Made by a program: the position numbers and the translations under genes
Assembly (NCBI RefSeq): GCF_003515705.1
Contig: NZ_QWEH01000018.1
Span: 1 to 64,000, forward strand
DNA length: 64,000 nucleotides
Origin: Oceanobacillus profundus
GTDB taxonomy: Bacteria; Bacillota; Bacilli; Bacillales; Amphibacillaceae
Reading direction: 5' to 3'
Part shown: positions 35,968-44,513 of the stretch, one piece after another
Position numbering within the stretch: position 1 is the first letter of the stretch
Layout: each line of letters begins with the position of its first letter
Notes under the pieces: model-generated
What the model was told of the DNA's origin: nothing
Databases searched by the model: none
The model's input: only the letters and a program-made list of their open reading frames with translations

Positions 35968-36534
35968 TTATTCAGCATCTGTATTACCACTTAGCTGGAC
36001 TGCCTCAAATTCCCAATTGAATTTTAATTGGTCTGTCTGAAAATGATTTTGATTTTCTCCATTATCCACAAAGGTAATTCGGATTGTGAATTCTTTTGCC
36101 GTGCTTCCAGCCGAAAATTCCTTTGTGATTTGCTGGGGGCTAAGGATTAATTCCGCGAGTGTTTTTTCAAAGATTTGTGTCTCTTCTCTGCCCTGATTGG
36201 ATAACAGCTCAACAATGAGGTGGTTTCCGAGGTCATCACTATTATTTGGTTCACCATTATCCATGATTTCATAAGAAGTATGTAACGTAATATCTCCCAT
36301 GTCCACACTTCCTTCATTGGTAAGTTTAAATTGAGTTTCCTGTATATCTCCTGGAACTAGATTCTCAATATGAAAAATCTCTTGTTTATTTAACCCAAGA
36401 ACCAATGAACCATTTGTAATCGTATTATTAGTGGATACAATAGAAGTAAAATAAGCACTCGTGCCTCCGGCTATTAAACTTATACCAAGTATAGCTAAGA
36501 AGCTGCTCATGATAAGCTTGCCTTTTATACTCAC
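35968..36534 (-). CDS. TasA/CalY-family matrix fibre protein (paralogue 1)
   Basis: A 188-residue secreted protein. The signal region IMSSFLAILGISLIAGGTSAYF ends in the GTSAYF/GTFAYF motif that SipW cleaves in TasA/camelysin proteins (motif at residues 23-28). Mature part has TNNTITNGSLVLGLNKQ, the LVPGDIQETQFKLTNEGS segment and VDNGENQNHFQTDQLKFNWEF near the end. These segments are family-typical. It should form extracellular fibres. Start is a GTG at 36534 with AAGGAGG upstream. A stable stem-loop lies just upstream in the mRNA. Confidence 0.85.
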   Translation of the reverse strand: MSIKGKLIMSSFLAILGISLIAGGTSAYFTSIVSTNNTITNGSLVLGLNKQEIFHIENLVPGDIQETQFKLTNEGSVDMGDITLHTSYEIMDNGEPNNSDDLGNHLIVELLSNQGREETQIFEKTLAELILSPQQITKEFSAGSTAKEFTIRITFVDNGENQNHFQTDQLKFNWEFEAVQLSGNTDAE

Positions 36535-36557
36535 TTCAGCCCCTCCTTAAAATGGTA

Positions 36558-36613
36558 GTCCGTGAGACTCCCACCTCTTTTCAAGTTTATAGGTGGGAGT
36601 CTAGCTTACGGAC
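36558..36613 (-). repeat. Large stem-loop upstream of TasA-like paralogue 1
   Basis: AGACTCCCACCT (36565-36576) pairs perfectly with AGGTGGGAGTCT (36591-36602), and an outer GTCCGT/ACGGAC stem (36558-36563 with 36608-36613) extends it. It lies between the stop of the giant phosphoesterase gene and the TasA-like ribosome binding site. It may stabilise or separately set the TasA-like mRNA level. Alternatively it could be a mobile-element scar. Confidence 0.65.
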
Positions 36614-36658
36614 GCGTTAGAAAGCAGCTTTCCCTAATGCAATTGACCATTTATGTTC

Positions 36659-39600
36659 TTACTCGTTAATCTGAATTTTAATTTCAGATTCCATCTGATT
36701 GGATTGAACTTTTAATGTAACCTCACCTTGTTGTAATGCACGAAGATTACCTGTTGTATAATCAAATACGGAAGTATATTCTCCAGATCGAATCGCTTCT
36801 TTAGATTCTTCACTGTTACCTACAAAAACATTGTCACTTCCTGACCAGTTTACACTTGCTGGGTATCGAAGCGGGAAGTTAATTCCTCCAGGTTGATGTC
36901 CGGTAGCTTTTACTTCAATCGTTTCACCTACGGCTAATTCTTCAGGTGCATCAACCGTTATTTCTTCAAGTAATGGATTTACTTCTGTTCTAATCCAATC
37001 TGTCTCTTCAGGACTTTGAATACCCCTTAATAATGAGGATTCATTTTCGACACCAAACATAGTCCAACCAAGGATTCCTCCATTATCAGGAGTACCATAA
37101 GGGTCTTTCCCCGCTGTTCCAGTCACAAAATATGGTACGCCATTGACCCGATTCACATTAAAAGTTGAGGCATGTGAAGAAATAAAAATTGCTCCTTTTC
37201 CTCCAGATGTCATTCTGAATTCAGATAGCCATTTTTCTACAAGCGCAACTTCTTTTCTGTCACTTAATTGACTAGCATCTGTTGGCATCGGATCATTAGT
37301 TGGATGGTGGGAAAAAACTACTGTGTTACGAACTTCTGGATTACGTGCAGCCTTATTTAACGTGGCCTGTAATTCAACTAATTGTTGAAAGTCAGAAGCT
37401 CTATAGCTCCCTGCCGAGGAATTCAACATCACAAATTGCACTCCATTATGAACGAATGATTGACGCGTTTCTCCAAATACTTCTTCAAAATTGGTTAAAT
37501 TCCCCGTACCCATCATTTCATGGTTTCCTGGAACGTAATAGATCGGAAAACGATCACCAACTTCTTCTTCTAAAACTTGTTTCGCCAATTGAAAATCCTC
37601 AGGGTATCCTGTATCTACAAAATCACCGTTGATTACTAAAAATTCAGGGTCCGCTGCTACTATTTGCTGTAACGTTTCACGAGTTCTTTGCAATACATCA
37701 CTGTTTGGATTTGCTGCAACGAATTGCGTGTCCGAAATAACAGCAAACTTCCAGCGATCTTCACCAAATTCATCATTTTGAATCACAAGTGGGTCTGTTG
37801 TTATTTTTTCTTGTTCGAGTATGTCTACTTCTGGTGGTACCTGTACAGTCAACTCATCAAAGATCAAACTACCTGCATATTGCTGACTTTGAACCGTTTC
37901 GACAGGGTATATTCTCCACAATTTGACTGGATGTTGCACGCCCTCTGGTAACGAAGCTTCAACATATTTCCATCCTGTCCAATCTACTTCATCAGCTAGG
38001 TTTATTACATATTGAGTATTGCTGGTATCTCTGAGAACCGCACGAAGCCAAGCCCCGTTTCCATCTCCGTGAATCCATAAACCAATTTTTTGCGTGTTCG
38101 CCGGAAGCTCCAGATCAGGAGTTGCTTGCAAGTATGCTGCGCGGGTTGCAGTAGTCGTACTAAAATCATAGTTTAATTGAATTGCATTACCTTCTCTACC
38201 CTCCACTTCCTCTATAGAAGCCCCAACACTGGATGGGTGTTTTTGAACACTCCAATCAGAAGAATCTTCGAAACCCGACACAACTTCCTCTTGAAATCCA
38301 ATGGTAACAGGCAGATAGAATTTTTTATCTAAAACTGCTATGGTAATCGTTGTCGAAGCGCCATCTTGTTTTGGATTTACTGTGAAGCTCGCATCTTCAT
38401 TGTTTGTAACCTCAATCACAGATTCATCATAATCTAATTGAATATCCTCTGGTTCAATAGGTGCAGCATAACCATTTTCATCGAAACCAATCACCGAAAA
38501 AGTATCTGGTTCTTCTAGAACAGTACTTATTCTAGATTCAGTTGCTTCAATTCTCTCTAAATCACCTAAAACCTGAATTCTGCTTTCTGATTCAATATTA
38601 CCTTCTTTCGCTTTAGCTACAGCAAGACCAGTCTTACTTGCGGTAAATACTCCCTCTTCGTTAAATGTGCCAAACTCACTTGGATAAGTTTCCCATTGAA
38701 TATTCTCAGCAGACACAGCGTCATAAGCATCATCAAATCCCTTCACTGTGAAGCTCCTTGTTAATTCAGGGAAAACACGATAAGCATTTTCATGCTGCAT
38801 AACTGTATCAACATTTAAACCTGTTAATTGTCCATTTTCTTTAGCAGTAAAAATACCAATACCATTTGGCACCGAACGTTCCACACCATCAGATGGATTG
38901 TTTTTCACTTCTGCTTCATTCTCTCCGGGCATCCTTGAAGTAAGTGTTGAGGAACCACCACCATCAAGATTTAATGCTTGATACGATCCGATTTCTTTCA
39001 TGAATTCAGCCATCTCATATAAAGTCATCCCTCTGCTTGAACTTTGACGCCCATCAACCAATACGAGATACATCGTCCCACCATCTTCGGAAAATCCTAC
39101 AGCCGTTCTAGGCGCAAGTGTTTCGTCATCAACATCTTGCACAGCACCCTCTTTTACAAGTGTTGGATTACCGCCAATGGCAAATGCATACTCCCCATCC
39201 CCATTTGTTTTCGGTGCATATTCAACTGTTACGGAATCTCCAACCCGCATTTCTTTTAAAGTATCTGTCCCATTTCCCCTACCAATTAATATATTTCTAT
39301 TTTTTGCGATTTCATCATCTGAGATTTCACTGCCAGTTTTCACAACTTCCCCTTCTTCAATAATCACTTCATAAACATTTCGATCCCCATGAACTGCTCC
39401 TTCCCTTGATGCTTGTCCCCATAAAGCATTATATAAACCGATGCCATTCTCTGGTATTGTATTCTGGTTGTAGGAAGCTAGTTCGTGTTCTTGCTCATTA
39501 AATGTAAAAGTACCTTCGAGAAAAATAGCAGCTATCTCTCCAATCCCTTCTGTTGTAACCCCTGCAGCCATTTCTCTTCCATTATTAGGACCTTTGATTA

Positions 39601-40078
39601 TTTCATTATCCTTAATTTCAATGCCTAACGGAGCTTGAGTAGAATTAATATCAAAAAAGTCACCATTTACACTCGCAATAGCTCCTTCGCGTTTGGTTAC
39701 TTCAGAAATTGGTTCTGATGCTGCCACTACTCCGTCTGCTGTTAAAAGATCAAGAGAAACAGCTTCATTTTTGAGATCAATCTCTAACATTTCACCATTA
39801 ATCCACCCTCGAGCATCAAGCATTTCAAATGTAGTAAATGTAACTCCTTTACCAATCTGCTCCGATTCAGATTTTGTTTCAATTCGTTCACTTTGTTCAA
39901 TTTCTGTCAGTATCTGGGCTTCATTTTCTTTTGATGATTGCGGCGTTTCCTTGCTTTCTATCATTATGTTTCCTGAACTATTTGACTCCGTATTTGCAGC
40001 ATATCCTACTATTCCTATAGTTTGAAAGGTTAGTAGAAATACAAACGACAAAGCCAATATTTTTTTTACAGAACGCAT
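36659..40078 (-). CDS. Secreted phosphodiester glycosidase (NAGPA-type) / metallophosphoesterase
   Basis: A 1139-residue secreted protein starting at the ATG at 40078 (AAGGGTG 6 bases upstream). Signal peptide at residues 1-28. A NAGPA-type phosphodiester glycosidase domain (about 70-405) has IASVNGDFFDIN, GRQSSSRGMTLYEMAEFM and LNLDGGGSSTL. Ig-like repeats cover about 420-590, and a lectin-like carbohydrate-binding segment (about 600-755) begins FEDSSDW. The calcineurin-like metallophosphoesterase domain (about 775-1035) keeps DTQF, NGDFVDTG, YVPGNHE, FSHHP and SSHAS metal motifs. A C-terminal Ig-like domain (1050-1139) follows. It probably trims sugar-phosphate or teichoic-acid-type polymers at the cell surface; B. 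subtilis YvnB is the nearest relative I know. It sits inside the matrix operon. Confidence 0.85.
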   Translation of the reverse strand: MRSVKKILALSFVFLLTFQTIGIVGYAANTESNSSGNIMIESKETPQSSKENEAQILTEIEQSERIETKSESEQIGKGVTFTTFEMLDARGWINGEMLEIDLKNEAVSLDLLTADGVVAASEPISEVTKREGAIASVNGDFFDINSTQAPLGIEIKDNEIIKGPNNGREMAAGVTTEGIGEIAAIFLEGTFTFNEQEHELASYNQNTIPENGIGLYNALWGQASREGAVHGDRNVYEVIIEEGEVVKTGSEISDDEIAKNRNILIGRGNGTDTLKEMRVGDSVTVEYAPKTNGDGEYAFAIGGNPTLVKEGAVQDVDDETLAPRTAVGFSEDGGTMYLVLVDGRQSSSRGMTLYEMAEFMKEIGSYQALNLDGGGSSTLTSRMPGENEAEVKNNPSDGVERSVPNGIGIFTAKENGQLTGLNVDTVMQHENAYRVFPELTRSFTVKGFDDAYDAVSAENIQWETYPSEFGTFNEEGVFTASKTGLAVAKAKEGNIESESRIQVLGDLERIEATESRISTVLEEPDTFSVIGFDENGYAAPIEPEDIQLDYDESVIEVTNNEDASFTVNPKQDGASTTITIAVLDKKFYLPVTIGFQEEVVSGFEDSSDWSVQKHPSSVGASIEEVEGREGNAIQLNYDFSTTTATRAAYLQATPDLELPANTQKIGLWIHGDGNGAWLRAVLRDTSNTQYVINLADEVDWTGWKYVEASLPEGVQHPVKLWRIYPVETVQSQQYAGSLIFDELTVQVPPEVDILEQEKITTDPLVIQNDEFGEDRWKFAVISDTQFVAANPNSDVLQRTRETLQQIVAADPEFLVINGDFVDTGYPEDFQLAKQVLEEEVGDRFPIYYVPGNHEMMGTGNLTNFEEVFGETRQSFVHNGVQFVMLNSSAGSYRASDFQQLVELQATLNKAARNPEVRNTVVFSHHPTNDPMPTDASQLSDRKEVALVEKWLSEFRMTSGGKGAIFISSHASTFNVNRVNGVPYFVTGTAGKDPYGTPDNGGILGWTMFGVENESSLLRGIQSPEETDWIRTEVNPLLEEITVDAPEELAVGETIEVKATGHQPGGINFPLRYPASVNWSGSDNVFVGNSEESKEAIRSGEYTSVFDYTTGNLRALQQGEVTLKVQSNQMESEIKIQINE

Positions 40079-40203
40079 GATTTTCACCCTTCATATTGAA
40101 ATTATGATTCCCCACTTGTTCGATTCTTCGGTAGCTGCATTTCAAAATTATTAACCTTTGTTTCTCATCCTTTTACCGAGCTTTTTGAAAACATATTGAT
40201 AGC

Positions 40204-40794
40204 TTATCTATCTTCACCAGCTGTTTGAAAAGATTCAAATGTCCATGTCAAGTCGAGTGAATCCCCTTGAAAAACATTCTGGTCCTCACCATTGTCAACA
40301 AAATTAAATTTGACACCGAAGTCATGTACGGAACCAACAGGCATTCCTTTTTCGCCATACCAAGGATACATAATATGCTGGTCAATAGCCTCTGGAGTCA
40401 TTTCAACTAACTCAGAAACAGTCGTCTTGTAAATAATCTCATCCGAGTTGTTGTTATTGTATAAAAATTCGACTTCTATATGTTCGCCAAAATCTTCTTC
40501 TCCGTTGTCATTTGCTGCATCCGTTACAGAATAAGACGTTTCAAGTAAAACCTTTTCTATGTCTAAACTCCCATCATTTGTGAGTTCAAAATTACGATAA
40601 AACGAATCACCTGGCTTAATATTTTCAACATTAATTATGGTTGTTGGATTAACGCTTAAATCCAGGGTACCTGTAGCAAAAGTATTGCTAGTTTCATCTG
40701 TATCGCTAAAATAAGCGAAAGTACCACCAGTGATTAATCCGACACCTAAAGCAAATGCAGAAATTCCTGTTATCAATTGTTTTTTTACTCCCAT
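40204..40794 (-). CDS. TasA/CalY-family matrix fibre protein (paralogue 2)
   Basis: A 196-residue secreted protein, first gene of the cluster. Signal region ITGISAFALGVGLITGGTFAYF ends in GTFAYFSD, the SipW cleavage motif. The mature part begins DTDETSNTFATGTLDLSVNP and has NIKPGDSFYRNFELTNDGS, VEFLYNNNN and VDNGEDQNVFQGDSLDLTWTFE. It parallels paralogue 1 segment for segment, so the two arose by duplication. AGGAGG lies 7 bases before the ATG. SipW encoded 5 kb downstream would process both. Confidence 0.88.
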   Translation of the reverse strand: MGVKKQLITGISAFALGVGLITGGTFAYFSDTDETSNTFATGTLDLSVNPTTIINVENIKPGDSFYRNFELTNDGSLDIEKVLLETSYSVTDAANDNGEEDFGEHIEVEFLYNNNNSDEIIYKTTVSELVEMTPEAIDQHIMYPWYGEKGMPVGSVHDFGVKFNFVDNGEDQNVFQGDSLDLTWTFESFQTAGEDR

Positions 40795-41409
40795 CTTCTT
40801 TTCCTCCTAATAGTGTAATAGATTAGGGCTTTCCAAAGACTACTCACTTCCATTGACTAAGCTAATGAAATTTCAACCTGTAATTCCTATAAGCATCACA
40901 TCCTTCGAGAATAAACTAACTTTCAATTTAAATTGAAGTAATCGCTTTCGTTTTGTACAAGACTTTTTGCACAGAACTATTTTCGTATTCCTCTGTAATT
41001 TTAGACAGTTTCTATTAAATAAACGTTAATCAAAAGATAAAGAATTGTAAGATAAAGCACGATTTTAGTAGTGATTCTATATGCCCAACAATAAAGAGAA
41101 ACAAATAAATAGTAAGTTTCAGATATCAATCATTTTTCATTTGATAAAAACTAGAAGTAATCCTGTACGCCAATTTCACTTCTTCGTATTTGGTTCATTT
41201 CATTAATTAAATGATAAAAAAAGAGCAAGGAACAGCATGTTATTTACTAGGTTTTATACAGTTGTTTGTAGCAATGAAACTACTAAACCCATATTTTTGA
41301 CTACGACCTATCTCATGTTTTTTGTTACAACAACTTTATACTTCAGTAAAGCTAACTTTATAACTGTGTTATATAATACAGTTGAACCAACCAAAAGGAG
41401 GAGAATCAA
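40795..41409. other. Divergent regulatory region between matrix cluster and nuclease gene
   Basis: About 615 AT-rich bases holding the promoters of two divergent units. On the plus strand TATAAT lies at 41372-41377, 33 bases before the nuclease start, with no good -35. AGTAATCGCTTTCG at 40937-40950 resembles a cre site with two end mismatches. I see no gene in it; a 66-codon ORF at 41237 lacks a ribosome binding site. Confidence 0.45.
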
Positions 41410-42600
41410 TTGCAACGTAATCAAAAGAGAATATTGATAGCTGCTGTCTTATTGCTTGCATCTGTACTACTCTTTATCAAACCGGTAACAAATACTTTCG
41501 TGAATGCAAACACAGGTGACGGATCAGTCTCGTCCCCATATACAGTCACACAGGCTATGGCCAATCAAGATAACTCGACTAAAACGGTTGAGGGATACAT
41601 TGTTGGTCAACCAGTCTCCACAACTTCAGTCATCAAGTTTAATTTCCCTAATAATTATGCTTTTGCATTAGCTGATAGTCCTTCTGCAACGAACATAGAG
41701 GAAATGATTTATGTTCAAATACCATCTTCATTCCGAACTTCATTTGGACTGCAATCCAATCCTTCCTTATTAGGAGAGAAAATCAAAGTAACTGGTACAC
41801 TAACAAACTACTTTTCTCATGCTGGAATAAAGAACGGAACTGCTTTTGAACAGCACGAGGACGGTACACAGCCACCAGAAACAAACCCAGATCCAGAGCC
41901 TGAAACTCCAAGCCCGGGCGACTATTATGATGCTGCGAATGGTAAATCAGGAGAACAATTAAAATCTGCTCTGCACGACATCATTGATGATCATACAGAA
42001 ATCTCCTATTCCAATGTTTGGGAAGCACTGCGTGAAACAGATGAAGATCCAAGTAACTCGAATAATGTAATCCTTCTTTATACTGGACGTTCACAAGGGA
42101 AAAATGAAAATGGCGGAAATGCGGATGACTGGAATCGCGAACATGTTTGGGCAAAATCTCATGGAGATTTCGGTACATCGATGGGTCCTGGCACTGACCT
42201 TCATCATTTAAGACCAACAGATGCTTCCGTAAACAGCTCCAGAAGCAACCTTGACTTTGATGAAGGCGGCAGTGAGCATACAGAGGCAGCTGGAAACTAT
42301 TATGACTCCGATTCCTGGGAACCAAGGGATAGTGTAAAAGGTGATGTAGCACGAATGATTTTTTATATGGATGTACGTTATGAAGGTGATAGCGGTGAAC
42401 CAGATTTAGAATTAAATAATCAGGTCAATAATGGTTCTGCACCATACCACGGCAAGCTATCCGTATTGCTGGAGTGGCATGAGGAAGACCCGGTTGATGA
42501 TTTGGAAAGAAGAAGAAACGAGATTATCTACAACGATTATCAGCATAATCGTAACCCGTTTATTGATCACCCGGAATGGGTAGCGGAAATTTGGGAATAG
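41410..42600 (+). CDS. Secreted endonuclease I-family nuclease with N-terminal OB-fold domain
   Basis: A 396-residue protein with a TTG start at 41410 supported by AGGAGG 8 bases upstream. Signal anchor at residues 8-25. An OB-fold-like DUF6359/YhcR-type domain covers about 33-145 (SSPYTVTQAMANQD, VEGYIVGQP). A Pro/Glu/Thr linker is at 148-168. The endonuclease I/BsnA-type catalytic domain (170-396) has WNREHVWAKSHGDFG near 240, the His metal-site DLHHLRPTD near 262, and NRNPFIDHPEWVAEIW at the end. It degrades extracellular DNA or RNA, possibly remodelling matrix or scavenging phosphate. It is divergent from the TasA-like cluster. Confidence 0.9.
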   Translation: MQRNQKRILIAAVLLLASVLLFIKPVTNTFVNANTGDGSVSSPYTVTQAMANQDNSTKTVEGYIVGQPVSTTSVIKFNFPNNYAFALADSPSATNIEEMIYVQIPSSFRTSFGLQSNPSLLGEKIKVTGTLTNYFSHAGIKNGTAFEQHEDGTQPPETNPDPEPETPSPGDYYDAANGKSGEQLKSALHDIIDDHTEISYSNVWEALRETDEDPSNSNNVILLYTGRSQGKNENGGNADDWNREHVWAKSHGDFGTSMGPGTDLHHLRPTDASVNSSRSNLDFDEGGSEHTEAAGNYYDSDSWEPRDSVKGDVARMIFYMDVRYEGDSGEPDLELNNQVNNGSAPYHGKLSVLLEWHEEDPVDDLERRRNEIIYNDYQHNRNPFIDHPEWVAEIWE

Positions 42601-42760
42601 AAATAATTGGAAGATAAACCGCTGCATTGCGTTGACTTTTCAGCTAAGTTAGGTGTCCTTATACTAGGTAGATGGAAAGATACATCTAAAATAGAGCTAA
42701 AAGAATGTCGTGTTTTAAATAAATCAATATCATAACTTTATGTCCATATTGATATTTAAT

Positions 42761-42809
42761 AAAAAAAGCGTGGTATCTTCACCAAAAACTAATGAATGAT
42801 ACTACGCTT
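42761..42809 (-). terminator. Terminator of the symporter/hydroxyproline operon
   Basis: AAGCGTGGTATC (42766-42777) pairs with GATACTACGCTT (42798-42809) with one G-T wobble. On the minus strand the stem is followed by seven T. It ends the transcript of the gene at 42894. Confidence 0.8.
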
Positions 42810-42893
42810 ACTATTATAATTTATTCTGGGGTTTCTCCTAGAGCCTTTAAGTTTTGTCCTTAAAAATGTATCGTCTCCTCTGTTTCCAACTAC

Positions 42894-44360
42894 TTACCCA
42901 ACTTCCTTCTTACCTTTTGAATTGCTCTCTTTCACTTTCTTTTCCCAGAAATCAGCACCTTTAATACCAAGTTTAATTGGATCAAAGACTGGGTCAATTC
43001 CTGCCTTCTTCTGTATTTCATAATCTTTAAATACTTTTAAAGCCGTCTTAGTTAGAAATAAAATAGCCACTAAGTTAAGCCAGGCCATGCTACCGAAGCC
43101 TAAGTCGCCAAGTGCCCATAACAGGGATGCATTTTTAACACTTCCAAAGTAAATCATTCCTAAGAAAATAATCATTAGGCCTAACTTTAACCCTTTTAGA
43201 TTTCTCTTTCTACCAAGGTAAATGAGAGTTGTTTCAGAAATATAGTAGTAAGCCATCAGTGTTGTAAAGGCAAAGAAGAAGATAGCAATCGCAATAAACA
43301 AACCGCCAAATCCAGGGATAACACTTTCAACAGCCGCCTGTGTCCACATTGGTCCGGCCTCAACACCTGAGATATTCTCTACAATTGGCTGCTGCCCTTC
43401 TGGTGTAACGCTGTACATACCAGTGATTAGAATCATAAGTGCAGTAGCTGTACAAACTATGATGGTATCAATATAGACGGAAAATCCTTGAACAAGGCCT
43501 TGTTTAGCTGGATGGGATACATTCGCTGCGGCTGAACTATAGGTTCCTTCCCCTACACCAGCAACGTTAGAGAATACTGCTCTTTTAACGCCCCATGCAA
43601 TAGCTGCACCGATAATTCCGCCAAACATTTCATTCGCTCCAAATGCACTTGAAATAATCAACCAAAGCATCGCTGGAATTTCTGTCGCATTTGCAAATAA
43701 AAGAATGAAAGTGATAATTACATACCCTAAAGCCATGAAAGGAACAACTTTTTCCGAAACAGTAGCAATTCGCTTAACACCGCCAAAAATAATGATGGCA
43801 AGTAATGCAACAAGAACAATGCCAGTAATGCTTTTATTAAGACCAATTGTGTTTTCGAATCCAACAGCAATTGTGTTGGCCTGAATACCAGGAACTAAAA
43901 TTCCGTAACACAGGGTAACAACAATGGCAACAAGCACCCCGAACCACTTCATATTTAATCCTTTTTCAATAAAATAAGGGGTTCCTCCTCGGTATTGATT
44001 ACCATCTTTTACTTTATAAACCTGAGCAAGAGTGGATTCGATAACAGCACTTGCGCCTCCTAATAAAGCCATGACCCACATCCAAAAAACTGCTCCCGGA
44101 CCACCAAATGCAATCGCAGTGGCGACCCCGGCAATATTTCCAATACCGACCCGGCCGGCTAACGCCATAGAAAACGCCTGAAAAGAGGTCACACCCGATT
44201 CGGAGTTACCTTTTTCAAAAAGAAGCTTAATCATTTCCTTGAAATATCTAACTTGTACAAAACGCGTCAAAATGGAAAAAAACAATCCTGCACCAAGTGC
44301 AAACGCCACCAAACCAAGACTCCAAACCATACCCGATGCTTTACTCACCAACTCCTCCAT
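42894..44360 (-). CDS. Sodium:alanine symporter family (AGCS) amino acid transporter
   Basis: A 488-residue membrane protein starting at the ATG at 44360, with GAGGAGGG directly upstream (the frame extends to a GTG at 44375 inside that site). About ten hydrophobic segments. AGCS signatures include GRVGIGNIAGVATAIAFGGPGAVFWMW near residue 72 (core GIGNIAGVATAI), GTPYFIEKGL near 129 and NVAGVGEGTYSSAAA near 270. It couples sodium to uptake of alanine, glycine or related amino acids. Its place at the end of the hydroxyproline operon, 139 bases after the aldehyde dehydrogenase, suggests it imports hydroxyproline or proline; this is inference. Confidence 0.88.
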   Translation of the reverse strand: MEELVSKASGMVWSLGLVAFALGAGLFFSILTRFVQVRYFKEMIKLLFEKGNSESGVTSFQAFSMALAGRVGIGNIAGVATAIAFGGPGAVFWMWVMALLGGASAVIESTLAQVYKVKDGNQYRGGTPYFIEKGLNMKWFGVLVAIVVTLCYGILVPGIQANTIAVGFENTIGLNKSITGIVLVALLAIIIFGGVKRIATVSEKVVPFMALGYVIITFILLFANATEIPAMLWLIISSAFGANEMFGGIIGAAIAWGVKRAVFSNVAGVGEGTYSSAAANVSHPAKQGLVQGFSVYIDTIIVCTATALMILITGMYSVTPEGQQPIVENISGVEAGPMWTQAAVESVIPGFGGLFIAIAIFFFAFTTLMAYYYISETTLIYLGRKRNLKGLKLGLMIIFLGMIYFGSVKNASLLWALGDLGFGSMAWLNLVAILFLTKTALKVFKDYEIQKKAGIDPVFDPIKLGIKGADFWEKKVKESNSKGKKEVG

Positions 44361-44513
44361 CTTATCCCTCCTCACAATTAAATAGTTTCTCTCTTTATAT
44401 CTTGCAAAATATTAATCATTTTCATATAAAAAGAGAGGAGGTGGTATGAAACTATGAAACAGCCCCACTCCACCGCCTCCATACGAACTGTATCCGGTTA
44501 TTATTCTAGAATT

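Noticed and set aside
37300-39374. Several plus-strand ORFs of 65-110 codons opposite the phosphoesterase gene
   Set aside because: They are shadows on the antisense strand of a long, domain-rich gene, with no ribosome binding sites.
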